The position numbers and the translations under genes are program-made. 64,000 nucleotides of DNA, taken from assembly GCA_033558025.1 (NCBI GenBank), contig JAUCEF010000018.1:2356001-2420000 (forward strand), given 5' to 3'. The number at the start of each line of letters is the position of its first letter. Within the stretch, counting starts at the first letter, position 1. Of the stretch, positions 9,684 through 19,356 are shown in pieces. This DNA is from Phytophthora sp. 'mugwort' (taxonomy: Eukaryota; Oomycota; Peronosporomycetes; Peronosporales; Peronosporaceae). Below the pieces are notes generated by a model. The model was given only the letters and a program-made list of their open reading frames with translations, had not been told where the DNA came from and searched no databases.

Positions 9684-10376
9684 TCATCCCGACGCCGAAG
9701 CGAAGGCATACAGCTCATGCTCGATAATATAGTCCAGCACCGCTGGATCCAAGTGTTTTGCCAACTCGGCGCGATCTGCCGTCGCCCTCACCATTGTGGA
9801 CGATACGTCGCTGAGCTCCGGCACATTCACGAACCTCACTCGATCTCCATCCGTTCGCTGATCCCGCCACGGTGAGTCGACCCCTTTACGGTCCACCACC
9901 AATAGTTTAACCAGTTGCATCAGCTCATCCCCGCGCTTCCACTTGCCAGCCAATAAATCCGCATACGTGTCACCACCCAGCAGCATCGTGAAGCTCGTGT
10001 TTCGGTGCTTATCCAGCAGGTAGTGCACCAGGTCGATGCTGCCGAGCCGGAGATTCTCCGGGCTGTCGCTCTTGGAAGTCAAGTACATGAACATCTCGCG
10101 CTCCTCCTCCATCACTTTAAGCTTTGCGCCACGGTCATCTTCGCGCTTAAGCGTCTCCAGTGCTAAGCGACACATCGCAACGCGGTGCTCGAACGGTGCG
10201 AGCTGCCTCTTGCTCGAGTAAATGTGCTGGTATACTGGCAGTAGCCAGATCTCGTCGTACATGAAGCGGCAGTGCTTCACGACGCCCATGTGGCCCCTGG
10301 ATCCCGTCGGCGGGTTGGCCGACAGCCCAAACAGCAACACCTCGCGTGCCATAGGGCTCATGACTCGATGTCGCAT
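9684..10376 (-). CDS. Nicotinamide/nicotinate mononucleotide adenylyltransferase
   Basis: Single exon, 230 aa. It transfers AMP from ATP to NMN or NaMN, the central step of NAD synthesis. The N-terminal nucleotidyltransferase motif is FGLSANPPTGSRGHMG (residues 16-31), a variant of GxFNPxHxGH with T24 where the first His often lies and H29 kept. LLGGDTYADL and the C-terminal SSTMVR (about 192-197), the counterpart of ISST-x-R, complete the active-site signature. There is no signal or transmembrane segment. The start is divergent from the DTD gene, with only 145 bp between the two ATGs, implying a shared promoter that carries the ATTGGATGAAAT motif described below. Confidence 0.88.
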   Translation of the reverse strand: MRHRVMSPMAREVLLFGLSANPPTGSRGHMGVVKHCRFMYDEIWLLPVYQHIYSSKRQLAPFEHRVAMCRLALETLKREDDRGAKLKVMEEEREMFMYLTSKSDSPENLRLGSIDLVHYLLDKHRNTSFTMLLGGDTYADLLAGKWKRGDELMQLVKLLVVDRKGVDSPWRDQRTDGDRVRFVNVPELSDVSSTMVRATADRAELAKHLDPAVLDYIIEHELYAFASASG

Positions 10377-10406
10377 GAATGATTCTTGGTGTGGTCAGCA
10401 ATCGCC

Positions 10407-10421
10407 ATTGGATGAAATACG
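10407..10421 (-). promoter_or_regulatory. Shared promoter motif, copy 1 (NMNAT/DTD divergent promoter)
   Basis: ATTGGATGAAATACG lies 31 bases upstream of the adenylyltransferase start. Close copies sit upstream of the minus-strand genes starting at 14170 and 16243. The reverse complement contains CCAAT. The function is unknown. Confidence 0.4.
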
Positions 10422-10521
10422 CTTCCAAAGGGAATTATGATTGGGTGAATAAACGTGAATAATCGTGATTAGTTGGAAACGTGAATGGCTTCAGTCTATT
10501 GATTTGGAGCACTTTGACAAG

Positions 10522-11253
10522 ATGAAAGTTGTGATACAGCGCGTGACCAGTGCTTCCGTGCGTGTGGAAGGCGAGATCGTGGGACAAATCGGCAAAGGAC
10601 TGCTGTGCTTTGTCGGCATTGGACATGATGATACCGACGATGACGCCGAATGGTGCTGCCGCCGTCTGCTGGTAGTAAAAATAAACTGGAATGTGTCTGA
10701 AGTCTCAATTAAATGCCAATGCTTTTTTTATGCGGCTATTTGTCGCTTTGAAAAGAACGCTCGCCTGTGGCCTGAGGATTCTGGACGCGCATGGAAGACG
10801 TCGCTGAAGAACAATGACTACGAGGTTCTGCTGGTGAGCCAATTCACGTTGCACGGTCAGCTCGCTGGCAACAAGCCGGACTTCCACCTCTCCAGTACGT
10901 TGAAGGACTGTTACTTAAAAAAACATCTAGGCTATGTGACCCAAATTGGCGGTTGCTGACGTATTTGCATTTGTGAATGGATACATTGGTTGCTTTTGTA
11001 GTGGGATCGGAACCAGCGAAGAAGTTTTACGATGCGTTCTGCGAGCGCGTGCGTCGGGAATACGTCGCTGACAAGGTGGCGGAGGGCGAATTCGGCGCCT
11101 ACATGGAAGTGTCCATTGTAAGATAAGATGGTTGGCAACTTGTTAAGTGTTTTGATGTGGGTTTCTGATGCTACGATTGGATGGATGCAGGTGAACGACG
11201 GACCAGTGACAATGCAGATCAACTCGAAGGACAGAAAGCTCGCCAAGGTTTAG
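10522..11253 (+). CDS. DTD1: D-aminoacyl-tRNA deacylase (4 exons)
   Basis: Exons 10522-10671, 10756-10894, 11002-11117 and 11191-11253 join in frame to 155 aa. Donors are GTAGTA, GTACGT and GTAAGA, with AG acceptors throughout. The start MKVVIQRVTSASVRVEGE matches the family closely. Motifs include LLCFVGIGHDDT, the catalytic-site SQFTL and the C-terminal NDGPVTMQ carrying the cross-subunit Gly-Pro motif. The enzyme hydrolyses D-amino acids (and glycine from tRNA-Ala) off mischarged tRNAs and is cytosolic. Length is typical. The splice model is supported by exact restoration of conserved blocks at every junction, for example S|MGSEPAKKFYDAFCERV at the second intron. Confidence 0.93.
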
Positions 11254-11284
11254 AGGACTTTGATGAGGTTGGCAGGCACGTGTC

Positions 11285-11303
11285 ACTACTACTACTACTA
11301 CTA
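11285..11303. repeat. (ACT)n microsatellite
   Basis: About six tandem ACT units lie in the short gap between the DTD gene and the acyl-CoA synthetase. Confidence 0.8.
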
Positions 11304-11436
11304 ATGCATAAATATAGACAATGTTCGAAGACCTTCATGCCTCACCTTACAGCTCTGATTACCTCACTATATTTGTACGGCACTTCAAAGTCCATTTCGA
11401 GTCCTATCTCGTTGTTATACGAACGTCGAGCCCAGC

Positions 11437-13539
11437 ATGCCGAAGACTTTGGGGTATTCAAAGGTGCTGCTGGGCACGGAGACGGCCACTACGGGACCCA
11501 TCTATCGATCGCTGGCGGCACCTCGAGATGCTGTCCTCCAGGACCATGCGAGCCCAGACGATCCGTTCGTGGGACTCACTCGCCCCGAGGCGCCAAGTTT
11601 GTACCACAGCTTCATCCACTCCGTGCAGACAAAGGGCTCACTTCCGTGCCTCGGTGTACAGCCTATCATCGATGGTGTCGCGAAACCTTTCGCGTGGCTC
11701 ACGTATGAGCAAGTTAATACTCGGATAACAAACGCCGGCGCTGGAATGGTACACTTGGACTTGCTCCCTCGAATTGGTGGGGATGATGGCGACCGAATGC
11801 TTGCAATTTACATGAAGAACTCAATCGACTGGGTGGTGGTGGAACATGCCGCGTATTCATTCAGCGCCATTGTTGTAGCCCTCTACGACACACTCGGACC
11901 CGACTCGACCCAGTTCATCCTCAACCAGACAGAGACGGCTACAATCGTCTGTACGGCCGCGGAGCTGCCCAAGCTGACACAGATTTGTTCCACATGTCCG
12001 AAGCTGAAAAACGTTGTGATTTCCGGCGGGTGCACGGGGGACGCCCAGTTTGAAGCAGAGTGCGACGCTCGTGCAGCTGGACTAAACGTGTTGCATTTAG
12101 AAGTCGTCGAGACTGAGGGCCAGAAACATCCCATTGCAATGGAAGTTCCGAATGGAGACGATGTGGCTACAATCATGTACACAAGTGGCACCACAGGCGA
12201 CCCAAAGGGTGCAATGCTGACACACGCCGCAATTCTTTGTGGGTGCACTGCCGTTAAAGAATTCGTGACTGCAGGTGGACATGCGTTCACGACGGAGAGT
12301 GTTTACTTGTCGTATCTGCCATTGGCACATATTCTCGAACGTACCGCATTAGTGCACTCCTTCAGTGTTGGTAGTCGGGTAGGTTTTTCGCAAAACAATC
12401 CGCTGAAGCTCGTGGACGACATCAAAGCATTACGCCCAACCGTCTTCATCACTGTCCCTCGGTTACTCAATCGGATTTACGACTCTATCACTGCCAAAAT
12501 GATGAACGGAAAAAAATCCGTCGCCTACCTATTCACTGCAGCAGTTCGTACCAAGTTACGCCGCCTACGACGACGCGGTGCCACCCGCCACGCGTTTTGG
12601 GATCGCTTGGTCTTCCGCAAGATCCGAGCTGGACTGGGTCTTGATCGATGCGCTTTGATCATTTCGGGCTCCGCTCCGCTAGCTCCTGACGTCCTTGATT
12701 TCTGTCGGATTGCTCTTTTGGCTACTGTCATCGAAGGTTACGGACAGACTGAGACTTGTGGTGGCGTTACTGCCGCGCCGTTCGACGACTTATCGACGGG
12801 TTTCGTTGGTACTCCAAGCAATGGCGCCGAGATTCGCTTAGAGTCCGTGCCAGATATGGGGTATCTAGTGACAGACCGCACCCATGGAGAAGGGTCTGCT
12901 GCAGTATCTTGCATGGGCAGAGGGGAAATTTGTGTACGAGGACCTCTGATCTTTAAGGGTTACTTCAAGCAACCAGACAAGACGGCTGAAGTGATGGACG
13001 CGACCGGTTGGCTACATACAGGTGACATCGGGTTATGGTCACCATTAGGCCAATTGCGCATTATTGACCGAAAAAAGAATATTTTCAAATTGTCCCAGGG
13101 CGAGTACGTGGCACCCGAGAAGATTGAAAACGTAATGGTCACGTGTCCAAGCATCGCACAAGTCTTCGTGGCTGGCGACAGCTTCCACTCACACGTCGTT
13201 GGTGTGATTGTGCCAGATGAACCAGCGATCCGCTTGGTGGCTAAGATGAATGGGCTGTTGAACGCCACGTTCCGTGAGCTCTGTGACCACGACATGATTA
13301 GGAACACTATCAAGAAAGAGATCGAGGAGGCGTCTAAACGCGCCAAGCTGACAAGTTTCGAGCGGATGCGTGAAATTTACCTGCATCACGACCTTTTCTC
13401 GGTCGACAATGAGCTGTTGACTCCTACCTTCAAGCTGCGTCGCGTCGACGCCCAGAAGCGATTTAAACACGAGATCGAGCACATGTACGTGCTCACAGGC
13501 GACAGCGTGATCAAGACGGTGATCCCCAACCTGAATTAG
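11437..13539 (+). CDS. Long-chain acyl-CoA synthetase
   Basis: Single exon, 700 aa, ANL superfamily. It activates long-chain fatty acids to acyl-CoA through an acyl-adenylate. The AMP-binding loop TSGTTGDPKG is at 249-258. YLPLAHILER and the core motif EGYGQTETCGG (about 432-442) follow, then GWLHTGDIG and the linker DRKKNIFKLSQGEYVAPEKIE (from 544), which matches the eukaryotic long-chain class rather than acetyl- or 4-coumarate-type enzymes. Length equals the family norm. The ATG at 11437 is chosen because the following residues (YSKVLLGTE) look like the conserved N-terminus and upstream frames are not coding-like. No C-terminal PTS1 tripeptide is seen (ends NLN). Location is therefore undecided between ER and other membranes. 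Confidence 0.96.
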   Translation: MPKTLGYSKVLLGTETATTGPIYRSLAAPRDAVLQDHASPDDPFVGLTRPEAPSLYHSFIHSVQTKGSLPCLGVQPIIDGVAKPFAWLTYEQVNTRITNAGAGMVHLDLLPRIGGDDGDRMLAIYMKNSIDWVVVEHAAYSFSAIVVALYDTLGPDSTQFILNQTETATIVCTAAELPKLTQICSTCPKLKNVVISGGCTGDAQFEAECDARAAGLNVLHLEVVETEGQKHPIAMEVPNGDDVATIMYTSGTTGDPKGAMLTHAAILCGCTAVKEFVTAGGHAFTTESVYLSYLPLAHILERTALVHSFSVGSRVGFSQNNPLKLVDDIKALRPTVFITVPRLLNRIYDSITAKMMNGKKSVAYLFTAAVRTKLRRLRRRGATRHAFWDRLVFRKIRAGLGLDRCALIISGSAPLAPDVLDFCRIALLATVIEGYGQTETCGGVTAAPFDDLSTGFVGTPSNGAEIRLESVPDMGYLVTDRTHGEGSAAVSCMGRGEICVRGPLIFKGYFKQPDKTAEVMDATGWLHTGDIGLWSPLGQLRIIDRKKNIFKLSQGEYVAPEKIENVMVTCPSIAQVFVAGDSFHSHVVGVIVPDEPAIRLVAKMNGLLNATFRELCDHDMIRNTIKKEIEEASKRAKLTSFERMREIYLHHDLFSVDNELLTPTFKLRRVDAQKRFKHEIEHMYVLTGDSVIKTVIPNLN

Positions 13540-13727
13540 GGCGAACAAATCTGATCCCTAGAGCCCAAACGCTCGACGTCAATCTCTTGCTTCGAGCACG
13601 TCGCTAGTCGCAGCAATTGCCACGACCGTCTTTCCAGTCTATTATGCATCTTGATCATGTAACATAGCAATAAACTCTACACAATGCGCTCTTTAGTTGA
13701 ACAGTGGGTGAGCTTATCGACGTCGCT

Positions 13728-14170
13728 CTATTTGTCCGAGTGGCGGCCGAAACGTTTTAACCTTCTCCGGTAGTGCGAGCACGGGCGCTTGCCGTGGTTC
13801 GCCTGATCCCCAGAACAAACGGTTAGCCATCTCGTGTGTACATTTCGTCAACTTGTTGCACTGGAACGCACCTTTCTCGGTCGACGAGCGTTGCGATTGA
13901 GCAATTGCAGCGCTACGGGTCCTTCTGTAAGACGCATACGCTCCAGCGCAAACTCGAGATTGTCCTTCATGTTCATCATGTACTGAGGCACCTCAGGCTT
14001 GGCCGCGGGAGCTCCTGTTGCGCACCAAAGTCAGAAACCAGGGCAACGGAGTTGGCACTTTAGTGGTCCGTACGTGCTGGGAACAGATCCCAAGGCTTCG
14101 TGTGCGAGGAGAAGCTGCGATACATTGCCGGAGCGCGAGTCGCCACGCGCTTGAGCGCCAAGGATAACAT
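13728..14170 (-). CDS. Small basic mitochondrial-type protein, 104 aa (3 exons)
   Basis: The gene appears only after splicing. Exons on the minus strand are 14170-14074, 14014-13872 and 13802-13728; introns have donors GTACGG and GTGCGT and acceptors CAG, and frame is kept. The N-terminus MLSLALKRVATRAPAMYRSF followed by SS is an Arg/Ala/Ser amphipathic presequence with an R-x-F-S-S motif. The middle (KDNLEFALERMRL) is helical. The C-terminus is strongly basic and conserved-looking (NARRPRKANHGKRPCSHY then RRRLKRFGRH). I do not recognise the family for certain; a mitoribosomal or RNA-binding protein would fit the charge, size and presequence. It is divergent from the MIS12-like gene. Confidence 0.6.
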
Positions 14171-14280
14171 GATGCTTCAGTATCAGAGACCGCAACCGCT
14201 GGACGGGAGGCTGGAAACTGAAGAGACAGATGGAACGATAGACAGGGCATTGGACCAAGCAGAAACATTCGGCGCTTTAC

Positions 14281-14295
14281 ATTGGATGAAATCCG
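14281..14295 (-). promoter_or_regulatory. Shared promoter motif, copy 2
   Basis: ATTGGATGAAATCCG lies 111 bases upstream of the 14170 start, in the divergent spacer shared with the MIS12-like gene. It differs from copies 1 and 3 by one base each. Confidence 0.4.
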
Positions 14296-14383
14296 TCCTT
14301 TCTGTGATTGGTCGCATATGTATTTATTAGTGTTCTGTACATGAATTAAGTTTTCAAATTCCCGTCAACGTGCGCTGCCCAGC

Positions 14384-15437
14384 ATGGCTGAGACCGGCAT
14401 CTTGGCGGGTTTCCTGCCAGCGTGTACGTCACTCCCGATGACTTTCGTCGCTTGTCGTCGTCGTTGCCTGAATCTCCATCCTTTTCTGACTGTAACGAGG
14501 TGTTTTGTCGTTTTTTCATCTGCTGCAGTGACCGAGCAGATCTCCGAAAGTGTCGTGGAAGTCAGGGGGGAAATGGAAAATGCGCTGCACCAGGTGGGAA
14601 ATGCGTCGTGCTGCGTTTATAATGTAATGTAGGCTAATAAGACGAGGATTTATGTCACACAGCGGCTGGAGTCAACGGGCAACAAAAAGAAACAGGCGAG
14701 GCAGTTGAACGCCATCGCAAAGGTGAGGAACAGACTTAATCTGGATGCATTGGTTAGTGGCGATCCGGGGCCTTTAATTCTCATTTTTTCGCCGTTGCTT
14801 TCTGCTGCTACAGGGCTCTGGGAAGTTTATGGCAAAGGTACATCGCGCTTTCGAGAAGAATTTCGACAAATTCGAGATGTATGTGCGACGCAACATCGTG
14901 TCAGTGCCTGACGCTCTCGCCGATGAGGTGGCTAAGATTCGAGCAGAGAAGCAGAAGAAAGATGGAGACGTAGAGAGAACGGCAACGCAAGAGGAGGAGT
15001 ATGCAGCGCTGCTGACGAAGGAAGAGCGGGAGGAGCGACAATTGGACGCTCAGCTGGACGCGCTGCGTTTGAAGCTGCGGGAGCTGACAGCATTAAACCA
15101 GCGTTTAGAGATGGAGAAGAAGGCGCTGGACCAGCGCACACAGCACTTTCAAGGTCTCGTATCACAGGTAGCATTCTTGGATGACGTGTCGGAACGAGCA
15201 ATCTCGCCGTTGAAGCGCACGGTGGAAAACATCTCGGCCCTCCACGAGGCATTTCTGCAGATGGATAGTATCCAGGCAGCGCTTGAGGAGGACGCGCGGC
15301 AATACAAAAAATCTAAAGTAGCTACTCGCGGCAATTTCCGGAATCTGCGGAAGCGATTCACAGCAAGAACGGCCGACATGAAGTACAGGACGACCGAAGA
15401 TCTCGAAGAGCTGCATTCCAAACTCCTGACCATGTAA
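14384..15437 (+). CDS. MIS12-like kinetochore protein (4 exons)
   Basis: Exons 14384-14423, 14529-14593, 14663-14722 and 14814-15437 give 262 aa; donors are GTACGT, GTGGGA and GTGAGG, and all junctions keep frame. The protein is almost all helical. It starts MAETGILAGFLPA, then TEQISESVVEVRGEMENAL, and around residue 60-90 has KFMAKVHRAFEKNFDKFEMY then VRRNIVSVPDAL. This F-x-K-F-E-x-Y-x-x-R-N-I-x-x-x-P pattern matches Mis12 proteins of plants and animals. A long coiled coil fills residues about 100-240. Mis12 scaffolds the outer kinetochore (Mis12 complex with Nnf1, Dsn1 and Nsl1 partners). The first donor is the least certain part of the model. Other coiled-coil proteins cannot be wholly excluded. 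Confidence 0.65.
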
Positions 15438-15749
15438 TCCCACCGCGGAAGGCTCCGTATCTGAGTCTGTTTCTGTATGCACATAAAGCGACGTTGTTAA
15501 ACTTTAAATCCCATGCCTGTTTGTCAGCGACTGTGTCCATCTTGCGTTCTCTTGTAGTAGGTCCAGGTACATTCATCAATCCACCCCTCTGTTCATTTTG
15601 TATCGGATTTTATCGTGTTTTCTCTGTCAAGTTTTCCTCCAAGAGTAACAAGACGGAGCAGTCCACCATTTTAACTGTCAACAAGAGATGCATCGTCCCC
15701 GCTGTCAAAAGGGATAACCTCTGCTGCTGTTGGAATCCGCAAGAAGAAT
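15438..15749. other. Convergent 3' spacer
   Basis: 312 bp between the ends of the MIS12-like gene and the complex I-like gene. I see no further gene or RNA in it. Confidence 0.4.
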
Positions 15750-16243
15750 CTACTCGTCGTCCTCGTCGTGCAAGTCGTCCACGACGTCGTCGCTGTCCTC
15801 CTCTTCACCGTCAATCTCCACGGGCATCGGCAGAGCACCGATCTCCGAGCGCTCGTATTTAATCTTGCCGTCCATCAGCAGGAAATTTCCTTTGGGCGCC
15901 GCCTCAGCATGCGCCTCGTCGTGGTGGTCGTGACCGTGGTCCCACGGGTGCTCAAAGCCCTGGATTGCATCGGCACGACATATTTAGGTTCTAAAGGTAT
16001 CAATCTCCTTGTAATCCCTAGGGCTTTGCAGCGTACCAGCACGGCGAGACCGTCGTTTTTTGCCCGCCAGAATACCCAGAGCCAAAGCATCGTGCCGTAT
16101 GCCAACGCCAAGTTCTTGTGCACGGGGCTAACGTGGAAGTGCATCCCGTGAGAGTAGTTATGACCGTGGCCGTGCGCCGAGGACATGACACGGCGGCCCG
16201 ATACGGCGGCCAGGCGGCGAGCGAGGAAACCGGCAGCACGCAT
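15750..16243 (-). CDS. Small mitochondrial membrane protein, complex I accessory NDUFB2-like (2 exons)
   Basis: Exons 16243-16037 and 15959-15750, joined across a GTACGC..CAG intron, give 138 aa. The N-terminus MRAAGFLARRLAAVSGRRVM is a mitochondrial presequence. A His-rich stretch (AHGHGHNYSHGMHFH) precedes a single hydrophobic helix with Trp pairs (LALAYGTMLWLWVFWRAKND). Exon 2 opens with GFEHPWDHGHDHH. The helix-W-x-F-W-R-x-x-x-D-G..G-x-x-HPW arrangement resembles the small NDUFB2-type accessory subunit of complex I. The C-terminus is an acidic tail (GEEEDSDDVVDDLHDEDDE). The gene structure is well supported; the family assignment is moderate. A Tc1-like transposon ends 131 bp upstream of the start codon. 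Confidence 0.6.
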
Positions 16244-16322
16244 GTCGATCAGGTGTAACTTGGTCACGGTTCCGCTGGTCTTGTCCCCTTGCCAAATGAG
16301 AGGCACACAAGCGGCAGATATG

Positions 16323-16337
16323 ATTGGATAAAATCCG
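16323..16337 (-). promoter_or_regulatory. Shared promoter motif, copy 3, with Inr-like site
   Basis: ATTGGATAAAATCCG lies 80 bases upstream of the 16243 start. Immediately distal (16341-16360, minus strand) is an Inr-like CTCATTTGCTAAATT. The Tc1-like element begins only about 15 bases beyond it. Confidence 0.4.
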
Positions 16338-16375
16338 TGGAATTTAGCAAATGAGGCGACCATTTATTTATTGTA

Positions 16376-18514
16376 ACGTCGAGGGCGTATAAATTTGTAT
16401 ACAGCGCCCTAAAAACATGTATCGTGCGGCGGATATTATACATTTGAACTGGGGTGAAAATAAATGCACTGCAAGCCGCACACGTGTCGCAAAGTCACCG
16501 ATGACACTGCCGTGATGGCAGTGCTTCCACAGTTTTCTTCTAGAAGCGAAGCCGCAAAACCAAAACAGCCACACCCAAGCAAACAAGCCGAGCCACACCA
16601 CCATGCCAGGAGGACGCCCTCGAGAACTCATTTCTCGTCTTCCCGCCTGGATCCCTCCGCAGCCGTCGATCCTGCACCCCAAGGGATTCAGCTACAAACT
16701 CGTGCTGCGCTTCTGGCGGAGACGCGGCGTCAACGGCGCTTAGAGTAGCAAACTGCGACAGCGCACCGGTTTGCTCTCCTGCGAGGTCGCCGTCAGATAG
16801 AAGAGCTCACGCGTGCATGCCAAACAAGCCAAGCTTTCAGCAGAAAAGACACGTGAGCGCTACGAGCGCCTGGCCACCAAGAAAGCTGCAGAAGCACAGC
16901 ATCTGGATCAGCTTCGCGTCCATGTTGAAACTAACGAGAATGTGGTTCATTCCGACGCTGAAGAACGAAAACTTCGCCGGGTCGCTGGCTACGGAGCCAA
17001 GAAACCCCGTTTGAGCGACACCGACCATCGGGTGATATTGGAGCTGGGTGGCCTGAGACTCAGCGCTCGATTGCTGAGCGGTTGGGAACAACGCAGGCGG
17101 CAGTGAGCAGGTATCTTCGCCAGCGAAAGTGCATTGGATCGGGTTAAACAACGCGGTCGGAAGCGACGTCTTACACGTGAAATGATTTTTGCAGCAGCAA
17201 GGTTCCAGTTTCTGTGTAATGCTACCTCTTTGGAAAATACCACTGCTTTCATTTTCCTGGCCTTCAATGTGAAGGTAGCGAAGAAGACGGTGAGCAAGTA
17301 TTTGAAGGAAGTAGCTGGGTTTCGGCTGGGCGAACTTTCGACGCTTCCCGAGGGAGCGCAATTTCGAGCGCGCTATTGAAGAGCGCTTCAAATATGCGTC
17401 GTCAATGCCAACAAAGTATGACCAAAACACGCTTTACGAAGCAATCTACTACGATGAGATGAAGCTGACGCGGCAGACAAAGCGGAAGGCATGGTCGATT
17501 GCAGGATAAATACCAACGGTCCCGGGTAATTCTACACGGATCACCCCGATCACGTGACCCTACTGCTCGCTGCCTCGCCTGCTTTTGGTGTGCTGCATTT
17601 CGAGGTGGTCGAAGGCAGCATTATCGCTGAGACTATTCTGGATTTTATGAAGCAGATGATGACTAGTTACATGACTCAAGTTCCCGTTTCGAGACGGCAT
17701 AAACGCGCATTCGTAATTGACAATGCAAGCATGCATCACCGCTCCATTATTACCGACGTTTTGAAGTCGAGGCAGTATCACAATTTGTCAAGGTTGAGTT
17801 TCTACCAATCTACTCTCCGTTTCTGAACCCTCTTGAAGAGGTGTTCGCTTTTATCAAGTCCAGGATTTGGCGTGCTCGGTCTTCGTTGTCAGTGACAGAT
17901 GAAAGCTGTGTCATGTTTTAGAAGAAGCTCTCGGAAGTGACACTGCAGATTACGGAGCATGATGTTCGCCAGTTCTACTTTCATGTTGAGCATTTCATCC
18001 GCTACACACTGGACAAAACATCCGTGTTTACTCAGCAACTGTATGAAACAGCCGCAGTGGAGACGAAATGGGTCTGTGCCCGCTGCTACCAGACACCATC
18101 GAGAATATTCTCATCAGCTACTTGCCGCAAACGTTCGAGGAGTTTACCCCAGAGATGAACATGATGTCGAGCAAGAATTCGGAGTGCGCCGACTGACAAT
18201 GGAAGTGACAAGAGATCGTGGGCAGCCAGAGCGAATCGACAGGCGGCGAAGGTGACGAGCAAGTGCTACCTGTACGACAGATATATGAACTTGTCAATCT
18301 CAGCTTGTAGATTTATATCTAGCGTAACGGAGCCAGGCAACAAATAAATATCCATTTGTACTCAGCAAGTATGCCACCGTGTAAGCTTACCGGGGTATTC
18401 TAGTCGATGTTCGCCCGTAATGATGCATTGGCAGGACAGGGATAAATTTATAATATCCGCCGCACGGTACATTTTTGTAGGGCGCTGTATAAAAAATTCA
18501 TACGCCCTCGACGG
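16376..18514 (+). mobile_element. Tc1/mariner-like DNA transposon with 70-bp TIRs (defective)
   Basis: Terminal inverted repeats run from 16376 to about 16447 and from about 18444 to 18514. Both ends read C-GTCGAGGGCGTAT inward and share CAGCGCCCTA and GTGCGGCGGATATTATA. A TA dinucleotide flanks each end (16374-16375 and 18515-18516), the Tc1/mariner target duplication. Inside, plus-strand transposase remnants include IYYDEMKLTRQTKRKAW near 17445, DNASMHHRSIITD near 17720 and YSPFLNPLEEVFAFIKSRIW near 17810, which cover the DDE core. Frame changes and stops separate them, so it is not functional. Its left end sits against the promoter of the complex I-like gene. Confidence 0.88.
16588..18255 (+). 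pseudogene. Tc1-like transposase, broken
   Basis: Coding remnants start near ATG 16602 (MPGGRPRELISRLPAWIPP), continue through a helical stretch (ERYERLATKKAAEAQHLDQL) and an HTH-like region near 17135-17370 (KRRLTREMIFAAARF, KVAKKTVSKYLKEVAGF), then the catalytic domain. At least four frame changes or stops occur. The catalytic D-D-E positions appear as YYDEM, VIDNASMHH and NPLEE. Confidence 0.75.
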
Positions 18515-18544
18515 TACTCAGATATTGACGTTGGAGCAACAGCA

Positions 18545-19346
18545 GCAAGTCTTCAGAAAATGTTTTTTTTTGTTTGGGGGGGGGGGGGCATCAAGCACAC
18601 ATTGGCCTTTGGAAATATTATGTTTAGTGAAGTCTTTTCTTTAATGATGTCAGGCAGTACGTCACTCACTGCCTCACTAGGATGGGTTAAACGCGGATGC
18701 AATACAGGAGGAAAACACACATAGAGACGCTCCTCATCATGAGGATTCATTTCGATCACCTGCTGTACGGGTAAATCTGCAAACCACTTCGAAGTACGTG
18801 TTGCTTCTTAACGAGATCTCGGATTAGATATTTTCAGCCCATCTGGTACTGCCAGACCTCGCTCGTTCGGGCCGTCATGTAGTGTGACTACCAACGGTTA
18901 CTGATTGTGGGATTTGTTGCGCGTACAACATTTGAGCAAACTTTTTTGTGAAGAAGGCACATCCAGTTTTACCCGCAAACTTGGCAATGCTACGGCCGAA
19001 ACGTTCAATACATCTCCCGGATGGTGTGACTGCTGTCGAAATGTCGTATTATAATGAAGTGATATTCTACAGTGCATAAATGCATGCATAAGACCGTCAA
19101 CAAGGTGGTAGCCGATGCATATGTGTAGTGGGGGGGGGGGGGTAGGAAACGACGAGACCTTTCCCACTCACTGGGACATCGTTTTGCGATGCCGAGCTGG
19201 CAATAGAAGATAGCAGTTAGGAAACCACTGCCCGGCCGACTGGGAGAGCCGAGCAGTCGCCCAGTAGACTCGACAGGCCGTTTGGTGTTACTGGTACCAC
19301 ACGCAACCGACCGTCGCAAATGAGTGAGGATTATAGGTTCTACCAA
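18545..19346 (-). pseudogene. Unidentified broken reading frame
   Basis: A minus-strand frame stays open over long stretches with only two or three stops. Readable pieces are SLHYNTTFRQQSHHPGDVLN and VSAVALPSLRVKLDVPSSQK near 19080-18930, VTLHDGPNERGLAVPDGLK near 18890-18830, and VIEMNPHDEERLYVCFPPV near 18760-18700. Two 13-base G runs (18576-18588, 19130-19142) bracket it. I do not recognise the family. It could be a decayed host gene or part of an unlisted TE. Confidence 0.35.
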
Positions 19347-19356
19347 GTTGGGATCA

